Made by a program: the position numbers and the translations under genes | Part shown: one piece after another, positions 34,996-43,910 of the stretch | Layout of the letters: every line of letters begins with the position of its first letter | Numbering within the stretch: the first letter of the stretch is position 1 | Assembly (NCBI RefSeq): GCF_003351745.1 | Contig: NZ_CP031222.1 | Location: 3,020,207 to 3,084,206 of the forward strand | DNA: 64,000 nucleotides | Reading direction: 5' to 3' | Origin: Aquirhabdus parva | GTDB lineage: Bacteria; Pseudomonadota; Gammaproteobacteria; Pseudomonadales; Moraxellaceae | The notes under the pieces: model-generated | What the model was told of the DNA's origin: nothing | Databases searched by the model: none | What the model saw: the letters and a program-made list of their open reading frames with translations, nothing else

Positions 34996-35030
34996 GGCAC
35001 CCTCTTATCACTGATTCTTCTATTGAAATC

Positions 35031-35046
35031 AGCAATAAATATGCCA
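35031..35046 (-). promoter_or_regulatory. Sigma-54 (RpoN) promoter of the biuret/amide operon
   Basis: On the minus strand the sequence is TGGCATATTTATTGCT. It has the TGGCA (-24) and TTGCT (-12) blocks with exactly 10 bp between GG and GC, a full-consensus arrangement. Transcription would start near 35020, about 25 bp before the ATG at 34995. This fits nitrogen-limitation (NtrC) control. I did not find a clear NtrC palindrome between 35047 and 35132. Confidence 0.8.
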
Positions 35047-35132
35047 GAGGGTTAACACTTTATTGACATGCAAAAAAATACCTGATGTTTCTTGGTCTAT
35101 GCTATCAGGCTATTCTTATCGGATAATCCACT

Positions 35133-35921
35133 TTAACGCGCTGGGTTAGAGAGAAAGCCTGTCTCTACGACATAATCCAAGCTATTGGGTACGGCTGTCA
35201 GCTTCGCATTGGGCGTCCCTGCGGCGATAGCGCATTTATCTTTGCCCGCCTCTACTCGACTACCTGTGATTTTGGTCGCTGGATAGCTGACGTGATTGAA
35301 ACCATAAATCGGTGACTGCACCAATAGCTTGGCATAGGGCACACAGACGCGCTGTGTCGGGTCTTTAGGACCCGCATTAAACGGGAAATACTCATCAAAA
35401 AACAGGCTGGAATTTTGCAGACCTTGGCGAGTGGTGGGGACAGTGAAACGTCCAATTTGCGTTTGCTGTTGGGTGGTGGTGTCTTTGATATAGCCCTCCC
35501 AGACTTGCAGGATATCGGTGGATTCAGCCGTATTGCGTTTCATGGTCAACAGGTAAGGCGTGCCCTTTTTCCAGTTATATTGGATTGAACATGAGGTGCC
35601 TGAACCACCGTCTGCTCCCGAGTGGCAATTCGGGGAAAGTGCGGCAGTTCCTGTGCCGAAGGTGCTAAAGATAACGAGATTTTTATTCGCCTGACGCGGT
35701 TGCAATCCCATGTAGATGGCGCTTTTGGCATCGCCAATAAAGTTGGCTTGCAGGGCAAAATAATAAGTACTGCCCGTGCTGGGTGCGGTATTGACTGTGA
35801 CGGGCCACTGGATTTGGTCAAAGCCGCTGCTGCTGGGGCTTTGGGTCGTATAGTAAATTTGAGGATCGGCAAGCGCGACTGTGGAGATCAGCAGCGTGGT
35901 GAGCAAGAGGGGTTTTAGCAT
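35133..35921 (-). CDS. Exported protein resembling DUF3472
   Basis: A 262-aa protein with signal peptide KPLLLTTLLISTVALA. The pattern YYFALQANFIGDAKSAIYMGLQPR...NLVIFSTFGTG followed by a YNWKKGTPYLLTMKRN block and VWEGYIKD resembles DUF3472 proteins, which are beta-sandwich-like and exported. There are two to three disulfide-capable cysteines (NCHSG, SCSIQ, VCVPY, KCAIA). It is monocistronic. The function is unknown. Confidence 0.7.
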   Translation of the reverse strand: MLKPLLLTTLLISTVALADPQIYYTTQSPSSSGFDQIQWPVTVNTAPSTGSTYYFALQANFIGDAKSAIYMGLQPRQANKNLVIFSTFGTGTAALSPNCHSGADGGSGTSCSIQYNWKKGTPYLLTMKRNTAESTDILQVWEGYIKDTTTQQQTQIGRFTVPTTRQGLQNSSLFFDEYFPFNAGPKDPTQRVCVPYAKLLVQSPIYGFNHVSYPATKITGSRVEAGKDKCAIAAGTPNAKLTAVPNSLDYVVETGFLSNPAR

Positions 35922-36174
35922 TGGTATCTCTGATCAGATGTCTTTGTGGATCAGGATATCGACTTAAGATTGATGGGGTATGAAGACGAGGTAATCGATT
36001 TGTGACTAATCTGGATAAGGTTGGTAGGTGCAGTGCCTCTTAAAGTAATGCTTTGTTAAACAGCCATTGACCTGTTGATCAATTTTAAGTGATGGAGAGA
36101 AGCCGCTGGCGTTTTTTTTGACAAAATAAGATGAATAACCGCATGATCAGGGGACCTGATGTTGGAATCACGCA

Positions 36175-36342
36175 ATGCTTAGCACTTTCTTTTCACTTTT
36201 GTTTTATGTTTTTTTGATCACAACAACCTATCTACTCTTTCGACCGCATGGAATTCCAAGGCTTCGTATCATCATCTTCGGAATGCTTGCTCTGTGGATT
36301 CTATTGATGGGCAATGCCTATTTCCTTCACCCTCCTATTTAG
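36175..36342 (+). CDS. Small membrane protein of 55 aa
   Basis: An ORF from the ATG at 36175 to the TAG at 36340-36342. It has two predicted transmembrane helices (FFSLLFYVFLITTTYLLF and IIIFGMLALWILLMG) separated by a basic RPHGIPRLR loop. TTGGAA lies upstream. It is separated by only 30 bp from the next plus-strand gene. I do not recognise it. Confidence 0.5.
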   Translation: MLSTFFSLLFYVFLITTTYLLFRPHGIPRLRIIIFGMLALWILLMGNAYFLHPPI

Positions 36343-36372
36343 AAAGACTAGACTTCATTTTGGAAAATTAAT

Positions 36373-36828
36373 ATGTCTAAATATGAATACCCCGCAGATT
36401 ACGACTGTGTTTGGATTGCTTCAGATCGTGATGGATATATTGCGGCATTCATCACTGCTGGATCGGGGCCAATCCCAATAAATGCTTTCACCCCAGAACT
36501 CCAAGGTATCGAGCTAATCGAACAAGCAATCTTTCAATTACCTCAGGTCTCAGAAGCTAAACTTTTTGTTCAAGTGCCACGTCCAGACAGCTTTATTGCG
36601 CTCGCAACTCGCGGCTTCTATGTGTATGATTGGAGTGATATTCATAAGACAACCTCTGAATTAAACAGTGCTTACGAGTTAGCGGCAGCACCGACCAATC
36701 CTATTCAATGGAATACTCTACCCGAGCCACTTTCAGGACTGGTGAATCAAGTCAAATTCAGTGATGTAGCTTTTGTGAATCTTCTCAGCTTGGATGTCTA
36801 TAGGCAGATCGAATGTCTAACTGCTTAA
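36373..36828 (+). CDS. Unknown cytoplasmic protein, immunity-like
   Basis: A 151-aa acidic protein without signal peptide. The opening YPADYDCVWIASDRDGYIAAFITAGSGPIP recalls small alpha-beta proteins annotated near polymorphic toxins and often found as orphan immunity genes. A C-terminal VAFVNLLSLDVYRQI helix ends the protein. The family name is not certain. The low-GC surroundings and unrelated neighbours fit an accessory cluster at 36.1-37.7 kb. Confidence 0.6.
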   Translation: MSKYEYPADYDCVWIASDRDGYIAAFITAGSGPIPINAFTPELQGIELIEQAIFQLPQVSEAKLFVQVPRPDSFIALATRGFYVYDWSDIHKTTSELNSAYELAAAPTNPIQWNTLPEPLSGLVNQVKFSDVAFVNLLSLDVYRQIECLTA

Positions 36829-36835
36829 GGTTCCA

Positions 36836-37306
36836 ATGATCAATCACTTTAAGTTCGGACATTCCATCACGATGAAAAACAACCTGCCTCTCCTGCTGAT
36901 CAGTACCCTACTCCTTGGAAGCCTAGCGGGATGCGCAGGGTCAGGGGTCAATAGCAAACTGCCTCCGCCGACTGAAAATGCAGATGTGATCATATCCGCA
37001 CCGCCAGCACCGGGCGCTCAAGATATGACGATTCATTCGGCTTTCTTAAAAAGAGATGCACTGGCACACAAAGACATCCAACAGGTGCTGATTGGAGTTT
37101 GCCGTGACTTTGCAAGTTTTTCACCGGATCAGAACTTTACACTGAGTGATGCCGATCAGGAACTCAACTCGATCCCTGCTTATCGCTATCAAGCACCGAC
37201 CAAGAAGTATCCCCCACTACTCGCCGATGTGCAGCGCGGACGCTACTACCCACTGGATAAGGACTGGTGTAAGCAGGCCAGACGGGATAAAAAGAAAGGG
37301 CTGTGA
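36836..37306 (+). CDS. Small lipoprotein, unknown function
   Basis: A protein of 144-156 aa. The lipobox is LAGC in LLLISTLLLGSLAGC, followed by AGSGVNSK. Two starts are possible: the ATG at 36836 with AAGG at 5 nt, or the ATG at 36872, which gives the more usual short n-region MKNNLP. The mature part holds two more cysteines (GVCRDF, DWCKQ) and is basic at the end (RRDKKKGL). The stop overlaps the next ATG (TGATG). Confidence 0.72.
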   Translation: MINHFKFGHSITMKNNLPLLLISTLLLGSLAGCAGSGVNSKLPPPTENADVIISAPPAPGAQDMTIHSAFLKRDALAHKDIQQVLIGVCRDFASFSPDQNFTLSDADQELNSIPAYRYQAPTKKYPPLLADVQRGRYYPLDKDWCKQARRDKKKGL

Positions 37307-37692
37307 TGGTTACCACGAAAGTTGTAAAAGATGATGATGATCCATTCTACTATCATACATTGACTGCACGAGTACGCTTTGATCCCGAGTTCATAGGTCC
37401 GCAAATTGCGGCTTGGCAAGCCGAATATAGCCAAGGCAAAATCACTCGAACCTATGATCAATTCTTTGCACAAATCAACAATTACCCCAAACCAGACCGT
37501 CCTTCACACATGTGTCGTATTCAATCTGATTATCAAACATTTATAGATGGGTTTTATATTTGCACATTGATTATTGTAACTGGGTCCGATGAGAACTCTG
37601 AGATATTGACGGCAATCAGAGAGGCAAGGCACGCATATCTCTACCGTATTCCCAGAAGACCTTATATTGCAGAGTGCTTTTTGGAGGGGTGA
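37306..37692 (+). CDS. Unknown cytoplasmic protein
   Basis: A 128-aa protein whose ATG overlaps the upstream lipoprotein stop; AAAGGG lies 5 nt before it. Mixed strands and helices are visible, such as LTARVRFDPEFIGPQIAAWQAEYSQG and FYICTLIIVTGSDENSEILTAIREARHAYLY. No family is recognised. The coupling to a lipoprotein gene and the low-GC context resemble the neighbouring orphan genes. Confidence 0.6.
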   Translation: MVTTKVVKDDDDPFYYHTLTARVRFDPEFIGPQIAAWQAEYSQGKITRTYDQFFAQINNYPKPDRPSHMCRIQSDYQTFIDGFYICTLIIVTGSDENSEILTAIREARHAYLYRIPRRPYIAECFLEG

Positions 37693-37766
37693 ATAAGAAG
37701 TAGATAGATGTTTAGCAAGCGTAAGGTGCAATAAGCTAAAGCGCATTGCACCAAACCTCAATCTAA

Positions 37767-39131
37767 TTAATTTGAAAGCGTCATTTTCAATACCTGTGCC
37801 CCAGCGCCGCTCAAAATCATCGCTGGGATTGGCTCAGTTGAGGACACATCACCGCCACTCGTATAATACAAAGCTCCCTTGCTATCAGTTGTAAGTGTGC
37901 TTCCTAAAGTAATCCCTGATATAGGAAAGTTCGTGATGTTGCCTGATGTATCCAAACGATAGATGCCGCTGCTTTTTGAAGTGCCAACAAGCCTGACATA
38001 AATAGAAAAAATATTCCCAGCGGGATCAACCGCTATCTTGTATGAAAAACCAAAAGAGGGGTCAGATGGTAAAGTAATCGTACTCACTGTGCCGTCGGGC
38101 TTTATTTTTCTCAGTGCGGAATTGCCAGAATCAGCGACATAAAGATTATTCTGACCGTCAATTGCAACATCTGAAGGGCTATTAAACATTGCCGCTACAC
38201 CCGCCCCATCGGCCAGACCCGCGGTACCACTCCCTGCAAATACAGACATTGATCCAGTCGGGTCAAACTTAACAATCCGATGATGAGTCGTATCTGCTAT
38301 ATAGAAATTACCAGCACTATCTAGCGCTAAACCTCCTGTTGTCAACGATGGAGGCGATGATGATGGAGGGGTAACTCCCCATTGCTTAAAAGCAATAGAT
38401 TGTCCTGTAGCCGTTAATTCAAAGATATTGTTCGAATTAAAATACCCTCCAAGATTCGCTAAAGGTCCGAATCCTGGAATAATAAAACCTTGAGTCTGTA
38501 GGCTAACAAATACATTACCGCTCTTATCAATTGTAATTGAAGGGTTTAAATCTATATTTGTGACCTTAAAATCAGTCAGTGTCGTCACGACGCCTTCTGG
38601 TGTTATTTTCCTGACCTTACTCTGATTGGTTATAAATATATTGCCTGTTGCATCAACAGCCATTCCGTTTCCAACAATAAAAAAGGTTGCCGCGCTACCC
38701 ACACCATCCAAGGATCCAGTACTCGTTGCCGAACCAGCAATAAACTGACTCGTCGCGTTTAGGGGGGCAACATTTACTACACCCGATGAAACTGTGTATG
38801 TCGCAGCACCTGTTGCACTGGATGGGACGTTTATTATCGAATTTAGAGGAACGATGGGCTTTGAATTAGAGCCATAAAGAAAAATGATGCTCCCACTTGG
38901 TGTTGTCACCGATGTGCCTTTCGGCACTAAATACTGCTCATTGGCAGCAAGGGTCGCATGACTTCCAGACGCCAATATTGTTGGCGTGATGGGCGTTGGC
39001 GTGACGGGCGCTGGCGTTACTGGTACTGGGGCAACTGGTGACGGTGCGATTGAAGCAGTATCGGAAGAACCACCACAAGCAGTGATCAATATTGATAATG
39101 TTAAAATGATAAGCTTTTGTTGAAAGTTCAT
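37767..39131 (-). CDS. Lipoprotein with NHL-type beta-propeller repeats
   Basis: About 454 aa. The lipobox is LITAC followed by GGSSDTAS, then a Pro/Val/Thr linker with VTPAPVTPTPITP repeats. Residues about 100-440 hold several NHL-like blades, for example GNGMAVDATGNIFITNQSKVRKITPEG, GLALDSAGNFYIADTTHHRIVKFDPTG and SDVAIDGQNNLYVADSGNSALRKIKPDG. It is a surface or periplasmic propeller, probably binding a ligand or cell-wall component. The ATG at 39131 is chosen because it gives a compact signal peptide; a GTG lies at 39170. Confidence 0.82.
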   Translation of the reverse strand: MNFQQKLIILTLSILITACGGSSDTASIAPSPVAPVPVTPAPVTPTPITPTILASGSHATLAANEQYLVPKGTSVTTPSGSIIFLYGSNSKPIVPLNSIINVPSSATGAATYTVSSGVVNVAPLNATSQFIAGSATSTGSLDGVGSAATFFIVGNGMAVDATGNIFITNQSKVRKITPEGVVTTLTDFKVTNIDLNPSITIDKSGNVFVSLQTQGFIIPGFGPLANLGGYFNSNNIFELTATGQSIAFKQWGVTPPSSSPPSLTTGGLALDSAGNFYIADTTHHRIVKFDPTGSMSVFAGSGTAGLADGAGVAAMFNSPSDVAIDGQNNLYVADSGNSALRKIKPDGTVSTITLPSDPSFGFSYKIAVDPAGNIFSIYVRLVGTSKSSGIYRLDTSGNITNFPISGITLGSTLTTDSKGALYYTSGGDVSSTEPIPAMILSGAGAQVLKMTLSN

Positions 39132-39245
39132 TGATTGCGCCGATTTTTTCCCAAAAGAAAAAGATAACACGTTAGATAGGAGTGGGATAGCAAATTATTA
39201 AGCTGATATTAACTTGCCATTGACTAAAAAATGCGGATGTGATGG

Positions 39246-39653
39246 TTACACCATCACCTCCTCCCTCGCCAATTCAAACCCCTCATCGATCCACCCCATC
39301 ACCCCACCAATCATCATCTTGACCGGATAGCCCAGACGCGCAAGACGGACTGCGCCGCGATGGGCACCGTTGCAATGCGGTCCAGCACAGTAGACGACAA
39401 ACAGGGTCTCGCGTGGCCATTGCGCCATCTTAGCAGCGATGATTTTGCCATGTGGCAAGCTGATCGCTTGCGGCAAATGACCTTGGTTGTAGAGCTCATG
39501 ACTGCGCACATCCAGCAGGACAAAATCCTGGGTGTCAGTAGTCAGGGCATGGTGCACATCCCAACAGTCAGTCTCAAAGCCAAAGGCGGCTTCAAAGTGG
39601 GCAAGGGCCACATCACTTGGGGCGGCTGGGATTAGGCTGACGGTTGAAGGCAT
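39246..39653 (-). CDS. Rhodanese-like domain protein
   Basis: A 135-aa single-domain rhodanese. FVLLDVRSHELYNQGHLPQAISLPHG is the conserved entry, and the active-site loop is VYCAGPHCNGAHRG, with the nucleophilic cysteine in YC-AGP. Such proteins transfer sulfane sulfur or act in thiol stress. It is the second gene after DUF1272, 33 bp downstream, and both are divergent from a GlxA-type regulator. Confidence 0.88.
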   Translation of the reverse strand: MPSTVSLIPAAPSDVALAHFEAAFGFETDCWDVHHALTTDTQDFVLLDVRSHELYNQGHLPQAISLPHGKIIAAKMAQWPRETLFVVYCAGPHCNGAHRGAVRLARLGYPVKMMIGGVMGWIDEGFELAREEVMV

Positions 39654-39686
39654 GATGGGCTCCTTTTTTAAGATTTCAGTGAATGC

Positions 39687-40004
39687 TTAGCGGACTGCAG
39701 GGTTGATGTCTTTGATCGATGCGGCAAATGCGGCATGTGCCGTGGCATCCACAGGTTTATAGGTGACCGAAGTTGTTGCCGGATAATGCGCCAAGTCATT
39801 GCCACCCCGCCAGTTGTGCTGGGGGCGTATCGGTCTAGGCACAAAGCCACCGCCACAATTCGGGCAGACATTACCCAAGACCTGATCGACACAAGGGGCG
39901 CAAAAGGTGCACTCAAAAGAGCAAATGCGGGCATCGGCTGCGTCAGGGGGTAGTGCTTTATTGCAGTGTTCACAGCTGGGTCGCAGTTCGAGCATCTCAT
40001 TCAT
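39687..40004 (-). CDS. DUF1272 zinc-ribbon protein
   Basis: A 105-aa protein (or 102 aa from the ATG at 39995). It is rich in CxxC motifs: LRPSCEHCNKALPPDAADARICSFECTFCAPCVDQVLGNVCPNCGGGFVPRP is the DUF1272 signature, probably binding two zinc ions. An 18-kDa-type tail with conserved HNWRGG follows. The function is unknown. It is co-transcribed with the rhodanese gene. Confidence 0.87.
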   Translation of the reverse strand: MNEMLELRPSCEHCNKALPPDAADARICSFECTFCAPCVDQVLGNVCPNCGGGFVPRPIRPQHNWRGGNDLAHYPATTSVTYKPVDATAHAAFAASIKDINPAVR

Positions 40005-40090
40005 CCAAGTGGCAGGGTGTGAGAGGATTTTGGCGGTTTGGTGGGGGAAATAAAATAGACGCTTATGACAACATTCGGTAAGATCACGCC

Positions 40091-41047
40091 ATGTCTCATC
40101 TCGTCGCGATCCTTGCGTATGACCGACTCTGTACCTTTGAGTTTGGTTGCGCTGTTGAAGTCTTTGCCCTCAATCGATCTGAACTGGGGGTCGAGTGGTA
40201 TCGTCATGTGATTTGTGGCATTGAGCCCTCGCCACTCTGGGCGATGGGCGGGATACAGGTGCAGGCGTCACATGGCCTTGAGGTGCTGCTTGATGCCGAT
40301 ACGATTGTGATCCCCGGTTGGCGAGATGCCCATGAAGTACCTCCCCAAGATTTACTCGATGCACTGCGGGCGGCACACTTACGTGGAGTGCGGATTTGCA
40401 CGATCTGTTCAGGGGTGTTTGTCCTTGCCCATGCGGGGATATTGACAGGTAAGCGGGTGACGACGCATTGGCGCTATGCGGAAGCCTTAGCGGCGCAGTT
40501 TCCTGATCTGATTGTGGATGCCTCGGCACTGTATATCGATCAGGATTCGGTGATTACTTCGGCGGGCTCGGCGGCGGGGCTGGATATGTTGCTGCATATC
40601 GTGCGGCAGGATTATGGCGCGAAGGTGTCGAATCAGGTGGCACAGCGACTGGTGATGTCGCCGCATCGTGATGGCGGTCAGGCACAGTTTATCCCGCGTC
40701 CGATGCCCGTCAGCAAGATCAATGGCATTGCCAAACTGATGGACTGGTTGCTGGAGAATCTCGCCCTTCCCCACACTATCGAGTCGATGGCGCGGCAGGC
40801 GCATATCAGCAGTCGCACACTCCAGCGCCAGTTTAAAGACTCGACAGGTTTAAGCCCCATTGAGTGGTTGATTCAGGAGCGGATTGCTTTTGCCAAAGAG
40901 TTGCTCGAATCCAAAGCGCAATTGACGATTGATCAGGTGGCAGAGCTGGCAGGATTTGGTTCGACAGAATCCTTGAGACGACACTTTAGAATCCATGGCA
41001 TCCCCACGCCGACGCGGTATCGCTATCAGTTTAAGCATGTGGGGTAA
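40091..41047 (+). CDS. GlxA/FtrA-type AraC family transcriptional regulator
   Basis: A 318-aa protein. An N-terminal DJ-1/PfpI-like domain (residues about 1-185, with the elbow region ICTICSGVFVLAHAG) is followed by an AraC helix-turn-helix domain at about 215-315 (SMARQAHISSRTLQRQFKDSTGLSPIEWLIQERI and IDQVAELAGFGSTESLRRHFR). It lies divergent from the DUF1272-rhodanese pair with a gap under 90 bp and is their likely regulator. Confidence 0.92.
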   Translation: MSHLVAILAYDRLCTFEFGCAVEVFALNRSELGVEWYRHVICGIEPSPLWAMGGIQVQASHGLEVLLDADTIVIPGWRDAHEVPPQDLLDALRAAHLRGVRICTICSGVFVLAHAGILTGKRVTTHWRYAEALAAQFPDLIVDASALYIDQDSVITSAGSAAGLDMLLHIVRQDYGAKVSNQVAQRLVMSPHRDGGQAQFIPRPMPVSKINGIAKLMDWLLENLALPHTIESMARQAHISSRTLQRQFKDSTGLSPIEWLIQERIAFAKELLESKAQLTIDQVAELAGFGSTESLRRHFRIHGIPTPTRYRYQFKHVG

Positions 41048-41099
41048 GTTTTCAATTTCAAATCACGTTAAATATAAGCTTCAAGAAAAAGGATGAAAG

Positions 41100-41543
41100 A
41101 TGTCTAATTTGAGTAAATTGACTGTAATTCTACTCTCCATACTGACTTACTCATGCAGCGCTCTTGGTTATATGACTGTGAACGGAGACCTCACCCATGG
41201 TATCTTTTTTGGAGTCTCGACAAAAGGCGAAGAGCATCGCATAAAATCTGTGCATCTCTATGATATTAATGTGACGACTGTTGAACGAGGTTCCAATGGA
41301 CTGGTTGATCCTTTATGGCGTCTGCATGGCGATGCTAAAGGTCTAAACCAAATTCAATACGGCGTAATTCCCTCTGGTTTTAAAGAAACTGCTCAAGCAC
41401 TGCCGCTTCAAATCAATACAACGTATCGGGTAAGTGCAAGTGGTTCAGTAAGCTATGGTCTACGCGGTACTTACTCTTTTATGGCAGGGACCTGCTTTCA
41501 CGTGAACGCCGATAGTAGCGTAGAAGAAAAACCGCATTGCTAA
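41100..41543 (+). CDS. Small exported protein, unknown function
   Basis: A 147-aa protein with AAGGA upstream of the ATG. A hydrophobic N-terminus (LTVILLSILTYSC) could be a poor lipobox or a signal peptide. The mature part has beta-rich segments and a Cys pair (TCFHV, terminal PHC). It ends 3 bp before the convergent LysR gene. No family is recognised. Confidence 0.65.
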   Translation: MSNLSKLTVILLSILTYSCSALGYMTVNGDLTHGIFFGVSTKGEEHRIKSVHLYDINVTTVERGSNGLVDPLWRLHGDAKGLNQIQYGVIPSGFKETAQALPLQINTTYRVSASGSVSYGLRGTYSFMAGTCFHVNADSSVEEKPHC

Positions 41544-41545
41544 AG

Positions 41546-42436
41546 TTAACGCCCAAACCGCTCTATCAAAAAATCAATCATATGGCGTAGCTTCGCCGTG
41601 GGTCGTCGGTCCTGTGCATAGACCAGAGATACCGGCGATGGGATATATGACCAGTCAGGTAGTACCGGAACAAGGCGGCCTGCGTGGAGATCTTCAGTCA
41701 ACAAGGTTTCTGGTTGCAGCACGATGCCTACACCGCCGATTGCAGCAATGCGCAAAGCATCGCCGCCATTGGCTTTAAATCTGCCCTGCACCGCCACCTT
41801 AAATCGCTCGCCATCTGGCCCGAGCAGGTGCCAAGAATCATGGTGCCGCCAATACGATAAGCCGAGACAGGAATGCTGCTGTAATTCTTCAGGATGCTTA
41901 GGCTGTCCATAGCGTTCGAGATAGGCAGGCGATGCCGCCAGTACGCGTCGATAGGAACATAGAGGCCGTGCAACTAAATTAGGATCATCCACCGTACCGA
42001 TCACAATCCCCAGTTCATACCCCTCATGAATCAAATCAGGTTTGCCATTGCTGAGGGTCAGATCAACAGTCACTTCAGGATAGAGCGCCATGAATTCGGT
42101 GAGTACGGGCACAAGGCTATGAGAGCCAAAGCTGACGGGCGCCACGATGCGGAGTTGACCTCTAGGGGTAGCCTGTAACTCGGACGCGCTGGATTCTGCC
42201 AGTGCAACTTCCGCCAAGACTTGCTTGCAGCGCTCGTAATAGAGCGTGCCGACCTCGGTCAGATGCTGGCGTCTGGTGGTGCGATGTAAGAGTCGTGCAC
42301 CCAAGCGCTCCTCTGCCATGCGGATGTGCTTGGCGACCATGGTCGCAGAGACTTCTGAGACTTCAGCGGCAGCACTAAAGCTGCCCAGCTCAACCACGCG
42401 TACAAACATCGCCATATTGGCCAGTTTATCCATCAT
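41546..42436 (-). CDS. LysR family transcriptional regulator
   Basis: A 296-aa protein. The HTH region is LANMAMFVRVVELGSFSAAAEVSEVSATMVAKHIRMAEERLGARLLHRTTR, followed by the usual effector-binding domain. It belongs to the CrgA-like subgroup by its RRQHLTEVG segment. It is divergent from the tautomerase-SDR pair starting at 42553 and is the likely regulator of both genes. Confidence 0.92.
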   Translation of the reverse strand: MMDKLANMAMFVRVVELGSFSAAAEVSEVSATMVAKHIRMAEERLGARLLHRTTRRQHLTEVGTLYYERCKQVLAEVALAESSASELQATPRGQLRIVAPVSFGSHSLVPVLTEFMALYPEVTVDLTLSNGKPDLIHEGYELGIVIGTVDDPNLVARPLCSYRRVLAASPAYLERYGQPKHPEELQQHSCLGLSYWRHHDSWHLLGPDGERFKVAVQGRFKANGGDALRIAAIGGVGIVLQPETLLTEDLHAGRLVPVLPDWSYIPSPVSLVYAQDRRPTAKLRHMIDFLIERFGR

Positions 42437-42552
42437 TCCAAACCTACAGGTTTAAAGTCATCCAAATCCTAGCACATTTATCTTATTTTTATGCTGATCA
42501 ATACTGGCCCCATCAACACTCTATCTCGGGGTGTTCTTTGAGGAGAAAGGCC

Positions 42553-42738
42553 ATGCCTACCGTACATTTAGAAATGCTTCCGGGTCGTACCTTGGATCAA
42601 AAACGTGATTTTGTCCGTGAAGTCACCCGTGTCACTGTAGAAACACTGAACTGCCCACCTGAAAGCGTAGATGTCTTGATCACGGAATATGCCAAAGACG
42701 CTTGGGCCAAAGGCGGTACTTTGATTTCTGATAAGTAA
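42553..42738 (+). CDS. 4-oxalocrotonate tautomerase family enzyme
   Basis: A 61-aa protein with GGAGAAAGG before the ATG. After Met removal the catalytic Pro1 is exposed (MPTVHLEMLPGRTLDQKRDFVREVT). The length and the strand-helix-strand pattern are normal for the hexameric tautomerase family. It is divergent from the LysR gene. A terminator-like hairpin separates it from the SDR gene. Confidence 0.92.
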   Translation: MPTVHLEMLPGRTLDQKRDFVREVTRVTVETLNCPPESVDVLITEYAKDAWAKGGTLISDK

Positions 42739-42758
42739 GTAAATCGCTGAACCCTAGG

Positions 42759-42786
42759 AGAGATGCATGTGCATCTCTCTTTTTTC
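42759..42786 (+). terminator. Terminator between tautomerase and SDR genes
   Basis: AGAGATGCA pairs perfectly with TGCATCTCT across a 2-nt centre and is followed by CTTTTTTC. Read-through to the SDR gene is possible. Confidence 0.7.
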
Positions 42787-42826
42787 ACAGACGCTCTCAC
42801 ACATCACCACAATCAGGAGTACTGAC

Positions 42827-43585
42827 ATGTCCAATCGTTTTTTAAATCAAGTCATCGTTGTCAGTGGCGGTTCCACAGGTATCGGTTTTTCCATCGCCAA
42901 GGCATTGCTGAGCGAAGGCGCTAAACGCGTCTATATCACCGGGAGATCGGCAAAGAGCCTTGACGCGGCGGCGGCTCAACTCGGTAGCAATGCAGTTGCA
43001 GTCGTCTCAGATGTATCAAGCCTAGCCGATCTGCAAAAGCTCAAACGCGAAATCGAAAACCGTGGAGATCATCTGGATGCCGTATTTGCCAATGCGGGAA
43101 TCGCGGAGAAGAATACGTTAGGCGAGACGACCATCGATGACTATGCGAAGACCTTTGATATCAATGTTAAAGGGGTCTTTTTTAAGGTTCAAACGCTGCT
43201 GCCTTTACTTAAAGATGACGCATCCATCGTATTAACGGCATCGATTGTCGCCAATAAAGGCATGGAAAACTTAAGTCTGTACAGCGCCTCTAAGGCTGCC
43301 GTTCGTTCCTTTGCACGGACATGGGCCAATGATCTAAAATCACGTAAGATTCGGGTCAATACATTGAGTCCAGGATTTACACGTACGCCAATCATGGAAA
43401 ATGGTCTGAAACTGGATGATGCGCAAATCGCCGCGCTAACCGAATATGCTGCAGGCGCTGTGCCGCTCGGCTTTGTCGCACATCCTGATGATATCGCTGG
43501 TGCAGCGCTGTTCTTGGCATCACACGATGCCCGTTATGTGAATGGCGTAGAGTTGACTGTGGATGGCGGATTTACGCAGATTTAA
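42827..43585 (+). CDS. Short-chain dehydrogenase/reductase (SDR)
   Basis: A 252-aa enzyme from the ATG at 42827 (CAGGAG upstream). NAD(P) binding is shown by SGGSTGIG at residues 13-20. The catalytic residues are S139, Y152 and K156 (TASI, LYSASK). A C-terminal NGVELTVDGG is typical of classical SDRs. It is a probable partner of the tautomerase under the divergent LysR regulator. The substrate is unknown. Confidence 0.92.
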   Translation: MSNRFLNQVIVVSGGSTGIGFSIAKALLSEGAKRVYITGRSAKSLDAAAAQLGSNAVAVVSDVSSLADLQKLKREIENRGDHLDAVFANAGIAEKNTLGETTIDDYAKTFDINVKGVFFKVQTLLPLLKDDASIVLTASIVANKGMENLSLYSASKAAVRSFARTWANDLKSRKIRVNTLSPGFTRTPIMENGLKLDDAQIAALTEYAAGAVPLGFVAHPDDIAGAALFLASHDARYVNGVELTVDGGFTQI

Positions 43586-43910
43586 GGGGGTATCGGCTTA
43601 AGTTTTTTGATGAGGAAAAAGTACATGCTGTTGAAGATATTGGAATGAAAGCCTGTTGAGATAGGATAGCTTGCTTATCGACTATATTCACAATAAGAGC
43701 AGTGAAATTGACTCCAGAGGCATGATGATTTACGTCTCTATAGTCAAACATGGCCCCGTATTTCGTACTAGCATCGCTGCAAACCTCATGGTATGCGCTT
43801 TGTACCTAAAGAACCATAAAACTATCTTTTGGCAATCCATCCGCTCATCATCTCTGCATGACCTATGCAGCACGCCGATGACTTTCCCTTTACTCAACAT
43901 CGAGGCAATT

